Source of the DNA: an uncultured Acidobacteriaceae bacterium
GTDB lineage: Bacteria > Acidobacteriota > Terriglobia > Terriglobales > Acidobacteriaceae
Assembly (NCBI GenBank): GCA_937879855.1
Contig: CALFMO010000021.1
Coordinates: forward strand, 1 to 34,393
Length of the DNA: 34,393 nucleotides
Reading direction: 5' to 3'
Shown: piece after piece, positions 24,479-33,144 of the stretch
Layout: each line of letters begins with the position of its first letter
Numbering within the stretch: the first letter of the stretch is position 1
Program-made: the position numbers and the translations under genes
The notes under the pieces: generated by a model
Databases searched by the model: none
Told to the model about the DNA's origin: nothing
The model's input: the letters and a program-made list of their open reading frames with translations, nothing else

Positions 24479-24982
24479 TTAGTGTTCATCAGCGGATGGA
24501 CCGTAGATTCCTGGTACGGTGGCCTCGTTCAAGCGGAGATACACCGTGAGTTGTCCGCGGTGGTGTGCCATGTGGCAAAAGAGCGATTCATTCAAGGCCA
24601 CGTATCGGGGTGCGTCGAACAGAATCCGGCCTTCCATAACGAAGCGCCAAGGCCTCTTGAGGCGCTCGTCGGTTGTTCGCTCAAGGGCCTTGCGAGACTT
24701 AATGAGCCCATCGTCAAGCGTCTTGAGCAGCTCAATTCTGTTTTCGAGGACCTTGGTCTTGAACGGATCGGCGGAGGGGTGACTCAAGTCAAGTTCATCG
24801 CGTTCGATCATAAACTCTGCCCAGCCGGGCATGCTGGCGACCAATCCCGACAGATATCCCAATGTCATCGATCTCTCGTGAGGCTTCCAATCATTGCGGC
24901 CTTCCGGTACCCGCTCCAAGGTTCTGCGCGTGGCCACCGCCTCCCGCTCCAGTTGTGCAAGAAACATCTGCTTCAAATCCAT
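24479..24982 (-). CDS. DinB-superfamily protein
   Basis: A 167-residue helical protein with the DinB/YfiT layout: an N-terminal helix MDLKQMFLAQLEREAVATRR, the loop TLERVPEGRNDWKPHERSMT that carries the first His, and the C-terminal motif HMAHHRGQLTVYLRL, whose His residues complete a three-His metal site. Such proteins are metal-dependent thiol transferases or have unknown roles. The length is normal. The ATG at 24982 is used. It belongs to the minus-strand run that starts at 27325. Confidence 0.87.
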   Translation of the reverse strand: MDLKQMFLAQLEREAVATRRTLERVPEGRNDWKPHERSMTLGYLSGLVASMPGWAEFMIERDELDLSHPSADPFKTKVLENRIELLKTLDDGLIKSRKALERTTDERLKRPWRFVMEGRILFDAPRYVALNESLFCHMAHHRGQLTVYLRLNEATVPGIYGPSADEH

Positions 24983-25108
24983 ATAGACTCCGATTCTGAG
25001 ATTGGACTCGGTTTATGAACTCCTTGTAATCCCTCGATCCGAGCCGGATGCGTCCGCGTCTGTACTCGACCTCTCTGAACGTTAATCGCGGCGGCGCCAA
25101 ATACTTCG

Positions 25109-25558
25109 TCAACGTTTTCCTGCCACGAAGACAGCGGCTGTCGCAGCGAGAAACACGAACTGCAGAAGCGCCCGCGTAAATTAGGCTTCGACTGGCCGTC
25201 CGGCAATACTGAGGTGCTGTCGAGCCGCGTGAACGTTTGCTGGGAAAACCGCCAGCAGCATGAAGCAGAGACCCAAAGCTGCGTAAGGCGCCGCTATTGG
25301 AAGCATCAGGCCGACAGCTCCGATAACCTCTAATATCCCTGTCACGGTGACGAGGAGATCAGGTCTGGGAAAAGCCGGAGGGACCATCGTAATAAGATCC
25401 TGACGCCGTTTTCCCCAGTGGGCTGAGGCAGTCAACAGGAACATGCCTGCCAAAGCAAGGCGCAGAGATGTCAGCCGATCAAATTGTGCGGGGAGCCAAA
25501 CGCTTCCAACCACATAGAAGAAACCGAACAGCGCGATCAAGACAATAAAAGGTGCCAT
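25109..25558 (-). pseudogene. DoxX-like membrane protein with in-frame TAA
   Basis: The open frame 25181-25558 codes for 125 residues with four membrane helices typical of DoxX-like proteins (VLIALFGFFYVVGSVWL, LRLALAGMFLLTASAHW, VTGILEVIGAVGLMLPIAA, ALGLCFMLLAVFPANVH). It ends at GRPVEA and TAA. After the TAA the same frame continues for 23 codons as FTRALLQFVFLAATAAVFVA and a short basic end to TGA at 25109. This is exactly the last helix that family members have after the GRP motif. So a single nonsense change has removed the final membrane helix. The truncated protein might still insert. Family and lesion are seen directly; loss of function is inference. Confidence 0.75.
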
Positions 25559-25636
25559 AAAGGATTTGTTCCCGCGGTTTCGACTGAGAGTTGTTATCGA
25601 CTATAGATCAGGTTCATGGACTCGAGGTTTCCCGCC

Positions 25637-26278
25637 TCAGCGAGGCTTGTCCGATGCATCGCTTATGCGCGTCTGGTCTGTCATCCAGTTCACCTCCCAG
25701 GTTTTGCCGCCATCGTCTGAGTAGGACTGTTCGAAGTGCGGAGTGTTCGTGTTGGTGTTTGTCCAAACGAAGCGAACATAGATGAACTTGCCGTTCAGTG
25801 TGTCTGTGCCGTAGAACTCGCCGCGTCCGTTCTTGAATTGGCCGACTTGAGGACTCGGGTCCATGGCGCCATTCTTGCTGTTGGCCCAATAGATACTCCA
25901 TTGGTATGTCTGCGGGTTGTAGAGGCGCAGCGTCAGTCCCTCCATGTGGCCGCCGGGACTGTCGAGTTCGACCTCCTCGATCATGGCACGTCCGTCCCAC
26001 ACTTTGCGCGCGACGAAGGTGCCATCAAACTCCACCCACGTCTTCGATCCAGTCAGGGGATGCTCGAGCCGTTTTAGGTGGGCCTTCCAGCTCCCGAGCG
26101 CAAAGTCGAAGTCGTGCTGACCGTCGCGCTCCGACGTGGTTGTCTGCGACCCGACTTTCGGGACACCTCCGTCCGCTTGAGCCACCCCGTCCCCGATGTA
26201 TGCGACGAGAACCAACGCAAATACCAACAAGAAGTTTCGGCAGTAATGAGACGTCTTGGTTTCGAGCGATGCCTTCAT
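25637..26278 (-). CDS. Secreted DUF1579-like protein
   Basis: A 213-residue exported protein. The ATG at 26278 has AAAGGAG five bases upstream and is followed by a signal peptide (FLLVFALVLVAYIGDGVAQA). The mature part has HDFDFALGSWKAHLKRLEHP, then WVEFDGTFVARKVWDG, LRLYNPQTYQWSIYWANS and FIYVRFVWTNTNTN, the beta-strand pattern of the DUF1579/lipocalin-like fold. The biochemical role is unknown. It lies 22 bases after the membrane-protein gene, in the same operon. Confidence 0.75.
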   Translation of the reverse strand: MKASLETKTSHYCRNFLLVFALVLVAYIGDGVAQADGGVPKVGSQTTTSERDGQHDFDFALGSWKAHLKRLEHPLTGSKTWVEFDGTFVARKVWDGRAMIEEVELDSPGGHMEGLTLRLYNPQTYQWSIYWANSKNGAMDPSPQVGQFKNGRGEFYGTDTLNGKFIYVRFVWTNTNTNTPHFEQSYSDDGGKTWEVNWMTDQTRISDASDKPR

Positions 26279-26300
26279 ATGCTCTCCTTTAGTGGACGAT

Positions 26301-26714
26301 CTATACGGCTTTGAGTAAGCCAATGCCCAGCGAAACGACGGCTGCGGCAAGAACAACTGCTCCAAGGTAGATTAGGGACACCGCTCCGTTGGGTTGAGTT
26401 GCAGTCGGGGGAAGCACGGAAAAGAAGAACCCCGCCGAAATTAGAACAGCAGTGAACGGCACTGCAATTCGAACGCACCAGAGGAGGGAAATCGGTAGCG
26501 TGGCTGAATCTGCAAGCATCTGACAGACGAGGGAGAGAATCACGATGACACCCGCATGAGCGTGTCCCGCGCGAAAGAAATTCTGCCGCAATGGATTCTC
26601 CATATATCCGCTGGTCTTGCTCATCAAAGATGTCAGCAGAAAGTAGCCTCCGTATTGAATTGTCGGCACAATAATCAGGGTGATCCCGGACATCAGTTTG
26701 GCTTCGCGAGTCAT
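26301..26714 (-). CDS. Four-helix membrane protein (hypothetical)
   Basis: A 137-residue integral membrane protein with helices near 8-30 (ITLIIVPTIQYGGYFLL), 50-70, 78-100 and 112-135. The conserved-looking motif FFRAGHAHAGVIVILSL places two His inside or near the second helix, suggesting metal or heme contact, which is a guess. The ATG at 26714 has AAAGGAG upstream. It lies between the methyltransferase and secreted-protein genes with short gaps. Confidence 0.72.
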   Translation of the reverse strand: MTREAKLMSGITLIIVPTIQYGGYFLLTSLMSKTSGYMENPLRQNFFRAGHAHAGVIVILSLVCQMLADSATLPISLLWCVRIAVPFTAVLISAGFFFSVLPPTATQPNGAVSLIYLGAVVLAAAVVSLGIGLLKAV

Positions 26715-26761
26715 GGGTTCTCCTTTCCTTGTAGTCATGGACATCGTTGTAGCCTGCCGGG

Positions 26762-27325
26762 CTACGCGGGCCGTCGAGCCCGGAATCGAAACGCCTCTTT
26801 GTTGCGCTGTATCTCAAACACTTCGAACCCGGCGCGCTGTAATCGAGAGCCGAAACTTTCCGGATTTACGGGAACTAATGTGTCACCGATGTGAATGATC
26901 CGCATCCACCAGTTCTGAAGGCTGTCGCTCCCCACGAAGAAGCCGCCCGGCTTCAAAACCCGGCACACTTCACGCAAAAGCTGGTCTTGCAGCTCTGAAG
27001 AAGGAACGTGATGCAGCATCGTAAACGAAACCGCGCTGGAGAATTCCGCATTCCCAAAGGGCATATGAGTCGCGTCACCCTCGATCACCCGAACATTGCT
27101 TTTCGCCAGACGCGAACTCAGTGAGGCGGCCAATTTCGGATCAATTTCTAGTGCGGTCAGTTTCGGCACCGACGAGCGCAGCAAATCGGTGGTTAAACCA
27201 GGCCCAGAACCGATTTCGAGAACATTCGGCCCCAAGTCGGTATCAGCGATGACCCACGGAACGCGTTGTTGAAGCGTGCTGCGCCAACGATCTGAGTTGC
27301 ACAGCCATCGATGTAATCGATTCAT
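26762..27325 (-). CDS. Class I SAM-dependent methyltransferase
   Basis: A 187-residue methyltransferase of the UbiE/Methyltransf_11 type. Motif I is VLEIGSGPGLTT, the acidic residue after strand 2 is in ALEIDPKLA, then VIEGDATHMPF, the motif AVSFTMLHHV and the post-motif EVCRVLKPGGFFVGSDS. The substrate is unknown. The ATG at 27325 has GGAG upstream. It is the first gene of a run of six on the minus strand and is divergent, 71 bp away, from the AraC regulator, which probably controls the run. Confidence 0.87.
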   Translation of the reverse strand: MNRLHRWLCNSDRWRSTLQQRVPWVIADTDLGPNVLEIGSGPGLTTDLLRSSVPKLTALEIDPKLAASLSSRLAKSNVRVIEGDATHMPFGNAEFSSAVSFTMLHHVPSSELQDQLLREVCRVLKPGGFFVGSDSLQNWWMRIIHIGDTLVPVNPESFGSRLQRAGFEVFEIQRNKEAFRFRARRPA

Positions 27326-27396
27326 ATCTCGCAACTCCAGCCAGCCTTCATGCTAGCGATTGCCAGTTCTGCGTGCTTTCGATAAGGTGACAATCA

Positions 27397-28173
27397 ATGT
27401 CGCAAATGCGCCAACCTGGGATTTTCGATCGTTCACGCGATCGGAAATCGGCGATTACAACTCTCACCCGCGACTATCCAGCCGGACACGTTATCCGTTT
27501 GCACTTCCATGATAGGGATCAACTCGTTTATGCCTCGCGTGGCGTCATGACGGTACGGACCCGAGACGGAACATGGGTTGTACCTCCCCACCGTGCGGTG
27601 TGGATTCCTGCCGGAGTGCCGCACATTGTCACTATGTCTGGTTCGGTGTCGATGCGAACGCTGTATCTGAAACCACGGCTCGCACGAGGGCTTCCACGAG
27701 CCTGTTGCGTAATCAACGTTCCCGCCTTGCTCAAAGAGTTGGTACTGTACGCATGTACATTGTGCAGGTTGCGAAACGGCGTGCGGTGGCAAGTGCACCT
27801 GATTGCGATGATTCTTCATCAACTGGAAGCCGTCCAGACGGTCCCATTGCAACTCCCCCATTTGTCAGATCCCAGGCTAGTTCGGATCGCGGAGATCTTC
27901 TTAAGGAACCCTTGCGATTCTCGGACGCTAGCTCAGCTATGCCGGGTGAGTGGGGCCAGCAAGCGTTCCATCGAACGACTATTTCAACAAGAAATCGGAA
28001 TGACGTTTGGGAAATGGCGGCAGCAGCTTCGGCTGATGCAAGGAATGCGCCTGTTAGCAGAAGGCGCGAAGGTGACTCACGCTGCCTTGGAATCCGGTTA
28101 CAGTACGCCGAGCGCTTTCATTTCCATGTTTAGAAAGGTCTTAGGAACCACACCGAGTTCGTATTTTAGGTAG
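27397..28173 (+). CDS. AraC-family transcriptional regulator with cupin sensor
   Basis: A 258-residue regulator. The N-terminal cupin (about 20-110) has HFHDRDQLVYASRGVMTV and VPPHRAVWIPAGVPHIV, which form the sensor barrel. The C-terminal HTH_18 domain (about 160-258) carries RTLAQLCRVSGASKRSIERLFQ and ALESGYSTPSAFISMFRKVLGTTP. It binds DNA as the AraC family does; the ligand is unknown. The close divergent methyltransferase operon is the obvious target. The ATG at 27397 is used. Confidence 0.92.
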   Translation: MSQMRQPGIFDRSRDRKSAITTLTRDYPAGHVIRLHFHDRDQLVYASRGVMTVRTRDGTWVVPPHRAVWIPAGVPHIVTMSGSVSMRTLYLKPRLARGLPRACCVINVPALLKELVLYACTLCRLRNGVRWQVHLIAMILHQLEAVQTVPLQLPHLSDPRLVRIAEIFLRNPCDSRTLAQLCRVSGASKRSIERLFQQEIGMTFGKWRQQLRLMQGMRLLAEGAKVTHAALESGYSTPSAFISMFRKVLGTTPSSYFR

Positions 28174-28190
28174 ACGCGAAACCCAAAACC

Positions 28191-28289
28191 CTACTTCCGA
28201 GGCGAATGCGAATCTAGGTCCATTTTGGAGTTCATGCGATCGACGAAGATGTAAGGCCAGACCTGCGCGATCCGCTTCAGCACGGGCAC
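28191..28289 (-). pseudogene. Tiny ORF related to the membrane peptide at 33.1 kb
   Basis: A 32-codon frame from a GTG at 28289, reading PVLKRIAQVWPYIFVDRMNS. Its first half resembles the 33-residue membrane peptide at 33027-33128 (PLSKWIVWVWPYALI), and the DNA shares the block GTAAGGCCAGACC. The part that would be the membrane helix is lost here, so it looks like a decayed copy. Confidence 0.3.
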
Positions 28290-28396
28290 ACATCAATCTA
28301 ACCGCCAAAAGCGTGGCCAACACCTCTTTAGTGCTATTACGGTGCCGTTACCGATGACATTGGACAGACGCATTTTGACGGGTGTAACGTGCTTTA

Positions 28397-28567
28397 ATGC
28401 TGCTAATTCTCATGACGGCCGGAATTATGGCCGGGATTGTGTGTCTCGTCCTGCTGATTAAGCGACGATTTGATCAGTTGGAGGCCCGTATGACTCACAC
28501 AACTCGTAGCGCTTATCAAACCCACTCCGCCCTCTCAAGTCCAGAGAATGGAGCGCAACAGGAGTAG
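28397..28567 (+). CDS. Small single-helix membrane protein (56 aa)
   Basis: A 56-residue protein: LLILMTAGIMAGIVCLVLLI makes one membrane helix, followed by the positive stop-transfer KRR and a polar tail ending in ENGAQQE. The topology should be N-out with the tail in the cytosol. Many short single-helix proteins of this shape are real, but I cannot name a family. There is no clear ribosome-binding site. Confidence 0.45.
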   Translation: MLLILMTAGIMAGIVCLVLLIKRRFDQLEARMTHTTRSAYQTHSALSSPENGAQQE

Positions 28568-28653
28568 TACTCTAGGCAATTTTAGCCGCTCGCAACACGG
28601 CATTAGGATAGGTTGGGCCGCGTGGCTGGCCGTTTGCGCACATCACACCAGAA

Positions 28654-28986
28654 CTAAGGTTTGAACCGTATTTCAATGATCTCGTGAGTTTCGTGAGAGG
28701 CAGGCTCCCATTTCCACCGCTTTAGCGCGTCCTGGGCAGCTTTTGCTAGCACTGGATGGCCGCCCTTCACTTCGATGGACTGGACTGTGCCGATAGCCGC
28801 AACCAGCACGTCTGCCTTCACGTTACCTTCAATGTTCAGAGAGCGGGCGAGAGCAGGATATTGCGGAATCACTCTGGTCAAAACCTTTCAGTTGCTAGCA
28901 GGAGTTTCCTGGGCACGGACGCAATTCGGTGCCAGCATTAACATCGGTAGGAGACCAAAGAAAGAAACCGCAATCTGTTTCTTCAT
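28654..28986 (-). pseudogene. Exported TonB C-terminal domain protein with in-frame TGA
   Basis: The ATG at 28986 begins a clear signal peptide (MKKQIAVSFFGLLPMLMLAP, cut after VRAQ). After ETPASN the frame hits TGA (28888-28890) and then goes on without a break as KVLTRVIPQYPALARSLNIE to a complete TonB C-terminal fold (VKADVLVAAIGTVQSIEVKG, DALKRWKWEP), ending at 28654. Acidobacterial homologues have a short linker such as Gly-x-Arg here, so one base change explains the stop. Read through, the protein is 110 positions long, normal for the family. These short proteins lack the membrane anchor of real TonB and their job is unknown. Confidence 0.78.
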
Positions 28987-29223
28987 AAGAGCGACGACGT
29001 TGGACAGAGTCTACACTCCGCTGATTGGCTCCGAAAAATTACTTCGGTACCTTACAGTCGCGCTGACCACTTGCGTGTGATCCCCGACGCCAGCTTCGGT
29101 AGCGGGAGGCTCTTACCTGATCTCGCTCCTGCCTAGATGAGCCATATCTCTGCGTCGAGGGTTGGTGGGTTCAACGTCCCGAGTCATCCGCTGTTTCTCG
29201 CTCGACGATGCCCTGTTATCTCC

Positions 29224-32091
29224 CTAATCTAAGCGGAGGGCCGCCATCGGGTCCACCTTGGTTGCCCGGCGCGCGGGTAGCCATGCCGCGAACAGCGTCA
29301 TCGCACTCAATACGATGAGGGCGACGGTGAACGTCATGGGATCCAGAGCGCTGAGGCCGAATAGTTGGTCTTTGATGTATTTGGTCGTCAGCAGGGTCAG
29401 GGGCAATCCCAGCCCTACGCCGATGGTGAGCAACAGGAGCGATTCGCTCAGAATCATCCACTGAACGTCCCGAGTTTGTGCTCCCAGGGCAATGCGAATG
29501 CCGATCTCGTTTGTACGGCGCACCACGTTGTAGCTCATCACGCCATAGAGGCCAATCGCCGCCAGAAGCAGCGCGAGCAGCGAGAACAGGCTGGTCAGCG
29601 ACGAGATGAGTTCGTCGTGGGTTATGAAGTTCGACATTTGATCGTGGATGGTTGTGATTCTTACAAGAGGGAGGTTGGGATCGACCGATGTTACGGCTGC
29701 ACGAAGATCGGCAATACTCTGAGCCGGGTCGCCGATGGTGCGCACCAGGATCATGCCTGCGTACCGATCCTGATTTTCTTCGCGGACCACCGTGCTGGCG
29801 GCAAGACCGGTGGCACTAGCAGCAGACGAATCAGCCGGAAGATACGGATCAATCTGGGCAAGCGGGATGTAGGTCATTCCAACCCGATCAACATCGCGGG
29901 GATTACCGGATTTGCTGTCGCGGGCGATACCAACAATTTGCCACGGCCCTTTGACGCTGTCGATGTCGATGATGATAGACCGCCCCACCGCGTCGCCTTT
30001 GGGGAAGAAGTGGCTGGCGAGAGTCTGGTTGATGATGGCCACTTTCTGGCTATTCGCGCTGTCGGCATCGTTGAAGGGACGTCCTGCGACCATCGATATT
30101 CCGGCGGTCTCAAAATACTGCCCAGAGACGCGATTGAGGATCGAGTGCCTGTTCTCCTTGGGCGCGGGCGTATAACCGGGAATGGTGACGCTGGAGGACC
30201 AGGTACCAGCGCTGATCGGCGGCGTCGCGCAGAGAGCGACAGAGCGAACGCCGGGAAGCGCGGAGAGGCGTTCAATAAGACCCTGATGCAGGCCAGGGGT
30301 CTGGCTCGGCTTGTATCCAGCAAGCCTTGCGTTGAACTCGGCGAGCAAAAGGTGCGAGCGCTCAAACCCGTAGTCTTGGTTCTGAAGATTGCGCAAGGTG
30401 CGAAGAAACAGTCCTGAGGCGACCAGCAAGAGCAGCGAGAGCATAACTTGCACAGTGACCAGCGTTTTAGGCCAGAGCCGGGCCGATTTCGCGCCGCCGC
30501 CTTGCGCGGTTCGGCTTCCGGCGCTCAGATTGCTTGCTGCTCCGGTACGTGCTGCAGCGAGGGCTGGGGCGAGTCCGAAGAGGATTCCGGTGAGTAGAGA
30601 GAGGCCCAGTGTGAACAGCGTGACAGTCGTATCCGGCGTGGGATCCATCGCGATATAGGCGTTGCCCTGGCTGACGACGCCGATGAGCACGCGTGTGGCG
30701 GCGAAGGCAATTCCCAGGCCGAGCGCTCCGCCGGCGAGTGACAGCAGAAGGGTCTCGATCAGGCTCTGGCGGATGATGCGTGCGCGGCTGGAGCCAAGGG
30801 CGAGCCGCGTGGCGATTTCGCGCTTTCGGGTGGCGGCGCGGGCCAAAAGAAAATTCGCCAGGTTGGCGCAAGCGATGAGCAGCACCAACGCAACAACGAT
30901 CATCAGGATCTTCAGCGATTCGCCATACTGGCTGCGGATAAGTGAGACGCCGTGCGCTGCGGATACAAGGGGAACATTGACGCGGCTGATCTCCAGCTGG
31001 CGAGCGGCTGACATGGTTCCGCCCTCACGCTCACGGATACCATTCCTAACCTGCTGATTGAGCCAGTTTTGGCTTTGCGCAAGTTCAGCCTTGTTGCTGG
31101 TGGCTCGCGGACTCAGACGCCCGAATAGATGAAGGAAGTACAGACCGGAATGCGGGGTAAGCATCGACGGTTGCTGTAGCACAACGGTCTGCATGCTGAT
31201 CGGCGTCCATAGGTCTGTGGGTTCCAACTCCTGCTTGATGCCGAGAAATCCTTTTTGCATCACGCCGACCACTTCGAACGGAGTGCCATTGATCGCGATC
31301 GATTTTCCGACGATGCGCGGGTCGGAGGAAAGAGACTGCTGCCAAAAGTGATAGCTCAGCACCGTAACGGCGCCGCTTCCCGGAGTGGCGTCGTCGGACG
31401 GCAGAATGGTGCGGCCAAGCAGAGGTTGAGCTCCGAGGACGCTGAAATAGTTGCCCGAGACAAGATTGGCGGGTGCGAGCACGGCAGGAGAACTTGCGTT
31501 TGAAGTTCCGCTGGCCGCAAGGGGCCGAATGCTTACCTTGTTGGAGAAGCTGCAATATGCGGCGATTCCCTGAAACGGGCCTGGATCCGTTTGCAATGAG
31601 CGCGTAAAGTCCCAAGGGAAATAGCCGCCAAATGCGCCTAAGTCGATGCCGCCGGCGATGCCACCGTATTCGGAATCACCGAATGCAACCAGCTGCTCAG
31701 GATTCCGCACCGGCAGATGGCGTAGCATCACCTGGTTGATGAGCGTGAAGATTGCTGTATTGCCGCCGATGCCAAGGGCCAGCGACAGGATGGCGATGAC
31801 CGTAAACGCAGGGCTCTTCGCCAATATGCGTACGCTATAGCGAAGATCCATCCCCAGTTCGTCCCATAATCGGAGTCCCAGTGACGCACGGATGGCATCT
31901 TTATGGGACTCGATGCCGCCGAACTGGATGCGTGCCCTTCGCATCGCTTCCTGTTGGGGAACGCCACTGCGAACCAGGTCTTCAGCGATGCTCTCAATGT
32001 GAAAGCGCAATTCCGCCTCCATTGCAGTTTCTAGCCGCGCGCGCCTTACGATCCACTTTAACCATGAACGAAGTCTCGCGAAGGGTTTCAC
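29224..32091 (-). CDS. ADOP-type ABC transporter permease (MacB/FtsX-like duplicated)
   Basis: A 955-residue permease with an N-terminal extension typical of the acidobacterial duplicated orphan permease family (ELRFHIESIAEDLVRSGVP, then RRARIQFGG). Two MacB_PCD/FtsX halves follow: the first has helix AFTVIAILSLALGIGGNTAIF and then MIVVALVLLIACANLANFLL, the second TLVTVQVMLSLLLLVASGLF and LFSLLALLLAAIGLYGVMSY. The end is LPARRATKVDPMAALRLD. No ATPase gene is next to it, as is usual for ADOPs. The start is a GTG at 32091 that overlaps the PadR stop as GTGA, so both are coupled. The substrate is unknown; the MacB relation suggests efflux or stress response. Confidence 0.92.
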   Translation of the reverse strand: MKPFARLRSWLKWIVRRARLETAMEAELRFHIESIAEDLVRSGVPQQEAMRRARIQFGGIESHKDAIRASLGLRLWDELGMDLRYSVRILAKSPAFTVIAILSLALGIGGNTAIFTLINQVMLRHLPVRNPEQLVAFGDSEYGGIAGGIDLGAFGGYFPWDFTRSLQTDPGPFQGIAAYCSFSNKVSIRPLAASGTSNASSPAVLAPANLVSGNYFSVLGAQPLLGRTILPSDDATPGSGAVTVLSYHFWQQSLSSDPRIVGKSIAINGTPFEVVGVMQKGFLGIKQELEPTDLWTPISMQTVVLQQPSMLTPHSGLYFLHLFGRLSPRATSNKAELAQSQNWLNQQVRNGIREREGGTMSAARQLEISRVNVPLVSAAHGVSLIRSQYGESLKILMIVVALVLLIACANLANFLLARAATRKREIATRLALGSSRARIIRQSLIETLLLSLAGGALGLGIAFAATRVLIGVVSQGNAYIAMDPTPDTTVTLFTLGLSLLTGILFGLAPALAAARTGAASNLSAGSRTAQGGGAKSARLWPKTLVTVQVMLSLLLLVASGLFLRTLRNLQNQDYGFERSHLLLAEFNARLAGYKPSQTPGLHQGLIERLSALPGVRSVALCATPPISAGTWSSSVTIPGYTPAPKENRHSILNRVSGQYFETAGISMVAGRPFNDADSANSQKVAIINQTLASHFFPKGDAVGRSIIIDIDSVKGPWQIVGIARDSKSGNPRDVDRVGMTYIPLAQIDPYLPADSSAASATGLAASTVVREENQDRYAGMILVRTIGDPAQSIADLRAAVTSVDPNLPLVRITTIHDQMSNFITHDELISSLTSLFSLLALLLAAIGLYGVMSYNVVRRTNEIGIRIALGAQTRDVQWMILSESLLLLTIGVGLGLPLTLLTTKYIKDQLFGLSALDPMTFTVALIVLSAMTLFAAWLPARRATKVDPMAALRLD

Positions 32092-32429
32092 ACTTCCTCC
32101 GATGTCGTTCGGAGAATGCTAGCGATGAGCGACGCCATGTGGTTCCACCGTTCAGTCTCCGTGTGGAGTTGTCGGCGGCCAGCCACCGTCAGCCGATAGA
32201 ACTTGGCTTTACGATTGTTGTTAGATTCGCCCCACTCACTGGCAATCAAACCCTGGTGTTCCAGCCGGTAGAGCGCTGGGTACAACGATCCTTGCTGGAT
32301 CTCCAACTGCTCACCGGAGATCTGCTGTATGCGAAGCAAAACTCCGTAGCCATGCAGCGGACCCAGAGAGACGGCTTTAAGGATCAGCATGTCCAGCGTG
32401 CCTTGCAATAGATCGAGCCGTTTGCCCAT
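32088..32429 (-). CDS. PadR-family transcriptional regulator
   Basis: A 113-residue PadR winged-helix protein: DLLQGTLDMLILKAVSLGPL, HGYGVLLRIQQ, then QGSLYPALYRLEHQGLIASE, and the wing NRKAKFYRLTVAGRRQL. The ATG at 32429 has AGGAGA just upstream; the longer frame to 32468 would run into the promoter. It overlaps the ADOP permease gene by GTGA and probably represses both genes through the palindrome at 32465-32481. The inducer is unknown. Confidence 0.93.
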   Translation of the reverse strand: MGKRLDLLQGTLDMLILKAVSLGPLHGYGVLLRIQQISGEQLEIQQGSLYPALYRLEHQGLIASEWGESNNNRKAKFYRLTVAGRRQLHTETERWNHMASLIASILRTTSEEV

Positions 32430-32455
32430 GATCTCTCCTGTGGCGTCTAGGAGAG

Positions 32456-32484
32456 ACGATAGCAACACTCTCCTAGAGTGTCAA
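32456..32484 (-). promoter_or_regulatory. padR-ADOP promoter with embedded operator
   Basis: On the minus strand TTGACA (32479-32484) and TATCGT (32456-32461) are 17 bases apart, a good sigma-70-like pair. The spacer contains most of the palindrome ACACTCTCCTAGAGTGT (32465-32481, 7-bp arms, 3-bp centre). A repressor bound there would block RNA polymerase. The predicted message starts about 20 bases before the PadR ATG. Confidence 0.65.
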
Positions 32485-32901
32485 GGAGAGAGCGAGGGAG
32501 GCTTCCGTCCGACAGCAAGTAGCGCGTGGCTGGCCTACATTGACAGATGTGCAGTTTTCGAGGCAAATGTTTCATGTCCGGCATGTCCGGCCTCGCCCTC
32601 TGTTGTGTCTGCTGCCTGAGTATGTTGTGTTTTTCTCCTCGTACTACTTACCGGACGAGACTGCCACCTTGCTTGGCTGCATAATTCAGGAGCGCAACCT
32701 AAGCGGCTAGGTTGGCCACATCAGACTGTCAGGTGCACAGCCTACCTTAAGGATCGCGGGTCGCTGGCCGAAGCGGCGTTACGGTTCGCGAATTACGCCG
32801 AACGTCCCGAAATCAAAGATAGGTGAGGGGCTGATCAAAGCCGTGCAGGCTGCGAGAAAAGGGAACGATTTTGTCGTACTAGAGTAGCCCGAGTAGCAGG
32901 A
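32485..32901. other. Intergenic region, nothing recognised
   Basis: About 415 bases. A plus-strand frame that ends at 32887 (GLIKAVQAARKGNDFVVLE) lacks a start and a family. Nothing else was found apart from the PadR promoter at the left edge. Confidence 0.4.
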
Positions 32902-33027
32902 TTAATTCCGACTCCTGGTAGCTTCTGCCGCAAGATCCGTCCGCGTCGGCAGAGCGCATGCTCCCACCTCTGCAAGCATTGGCGATAGAACATCGAATAT
33001 CGCGAGCTCTGACTTGAGACGCGCCAT
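32902..33027 (-). CDS. Tiny ORF coupled to the membrane peptide (41 aa)
   Basis: A 41-codon frame whose ATG overlaps the stop of the previous peptide gene as TGATG. The product (ARLKSELAIFDVLSPMLAEV, then an Arg/Thr-rich end) has no known family. The overlap is the main argument for translation. Confidence 0.3.
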   Translation of the reverse strand: MARLKSELAIFDVLSPMLAEVGACALPTRTDLAAEATRSRN

Positions 33028-33128
33028 CAGAATCGGCCAACCCAAATCAAATAGGCGAGACCGATGAGCGCGATCGCAATCAGAGCGTAAGGCCAGACCC
33101 ACACGATCCACTTGGACAGAGGCCGCAT
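33027..33128 (-). CDS. 33-residue single-helix membrane peptide
   Basis: A short peptide from an ATG at 33128 with GAGG upstream. MRPLSKW is followed by a membrane helix of about 22 hydrophobic residues (IVWVWPYALIAIALIGLAYL) ending IWVGRF. It lies 16 bases after the zinc-finger peptide gene and overlaps the next frame by TGATG. Small-protein families of this type are usually missed by gene finders. The function is unknown. Confidence 0.5.
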   Translation of the reverse strand: MRPLSKWIVWVWPYALIAIALIGLAYLIWVGRF

Positions 33129-33144
33129 TGATCCTCGTGAGATG

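Noticed and set aside
28888..28890. TGA as a selenocysteine codon
   Set aside because: The residue lies in a linker with no redox role, no selenium genes are visible, and family members do not carry Cys there.
29365..30417. 350-codon plus-strand frame inside the ADOP permease
   Set aside because: Antisense to a firmly identified permease; Arg/Gly/Asp-rich without domains.
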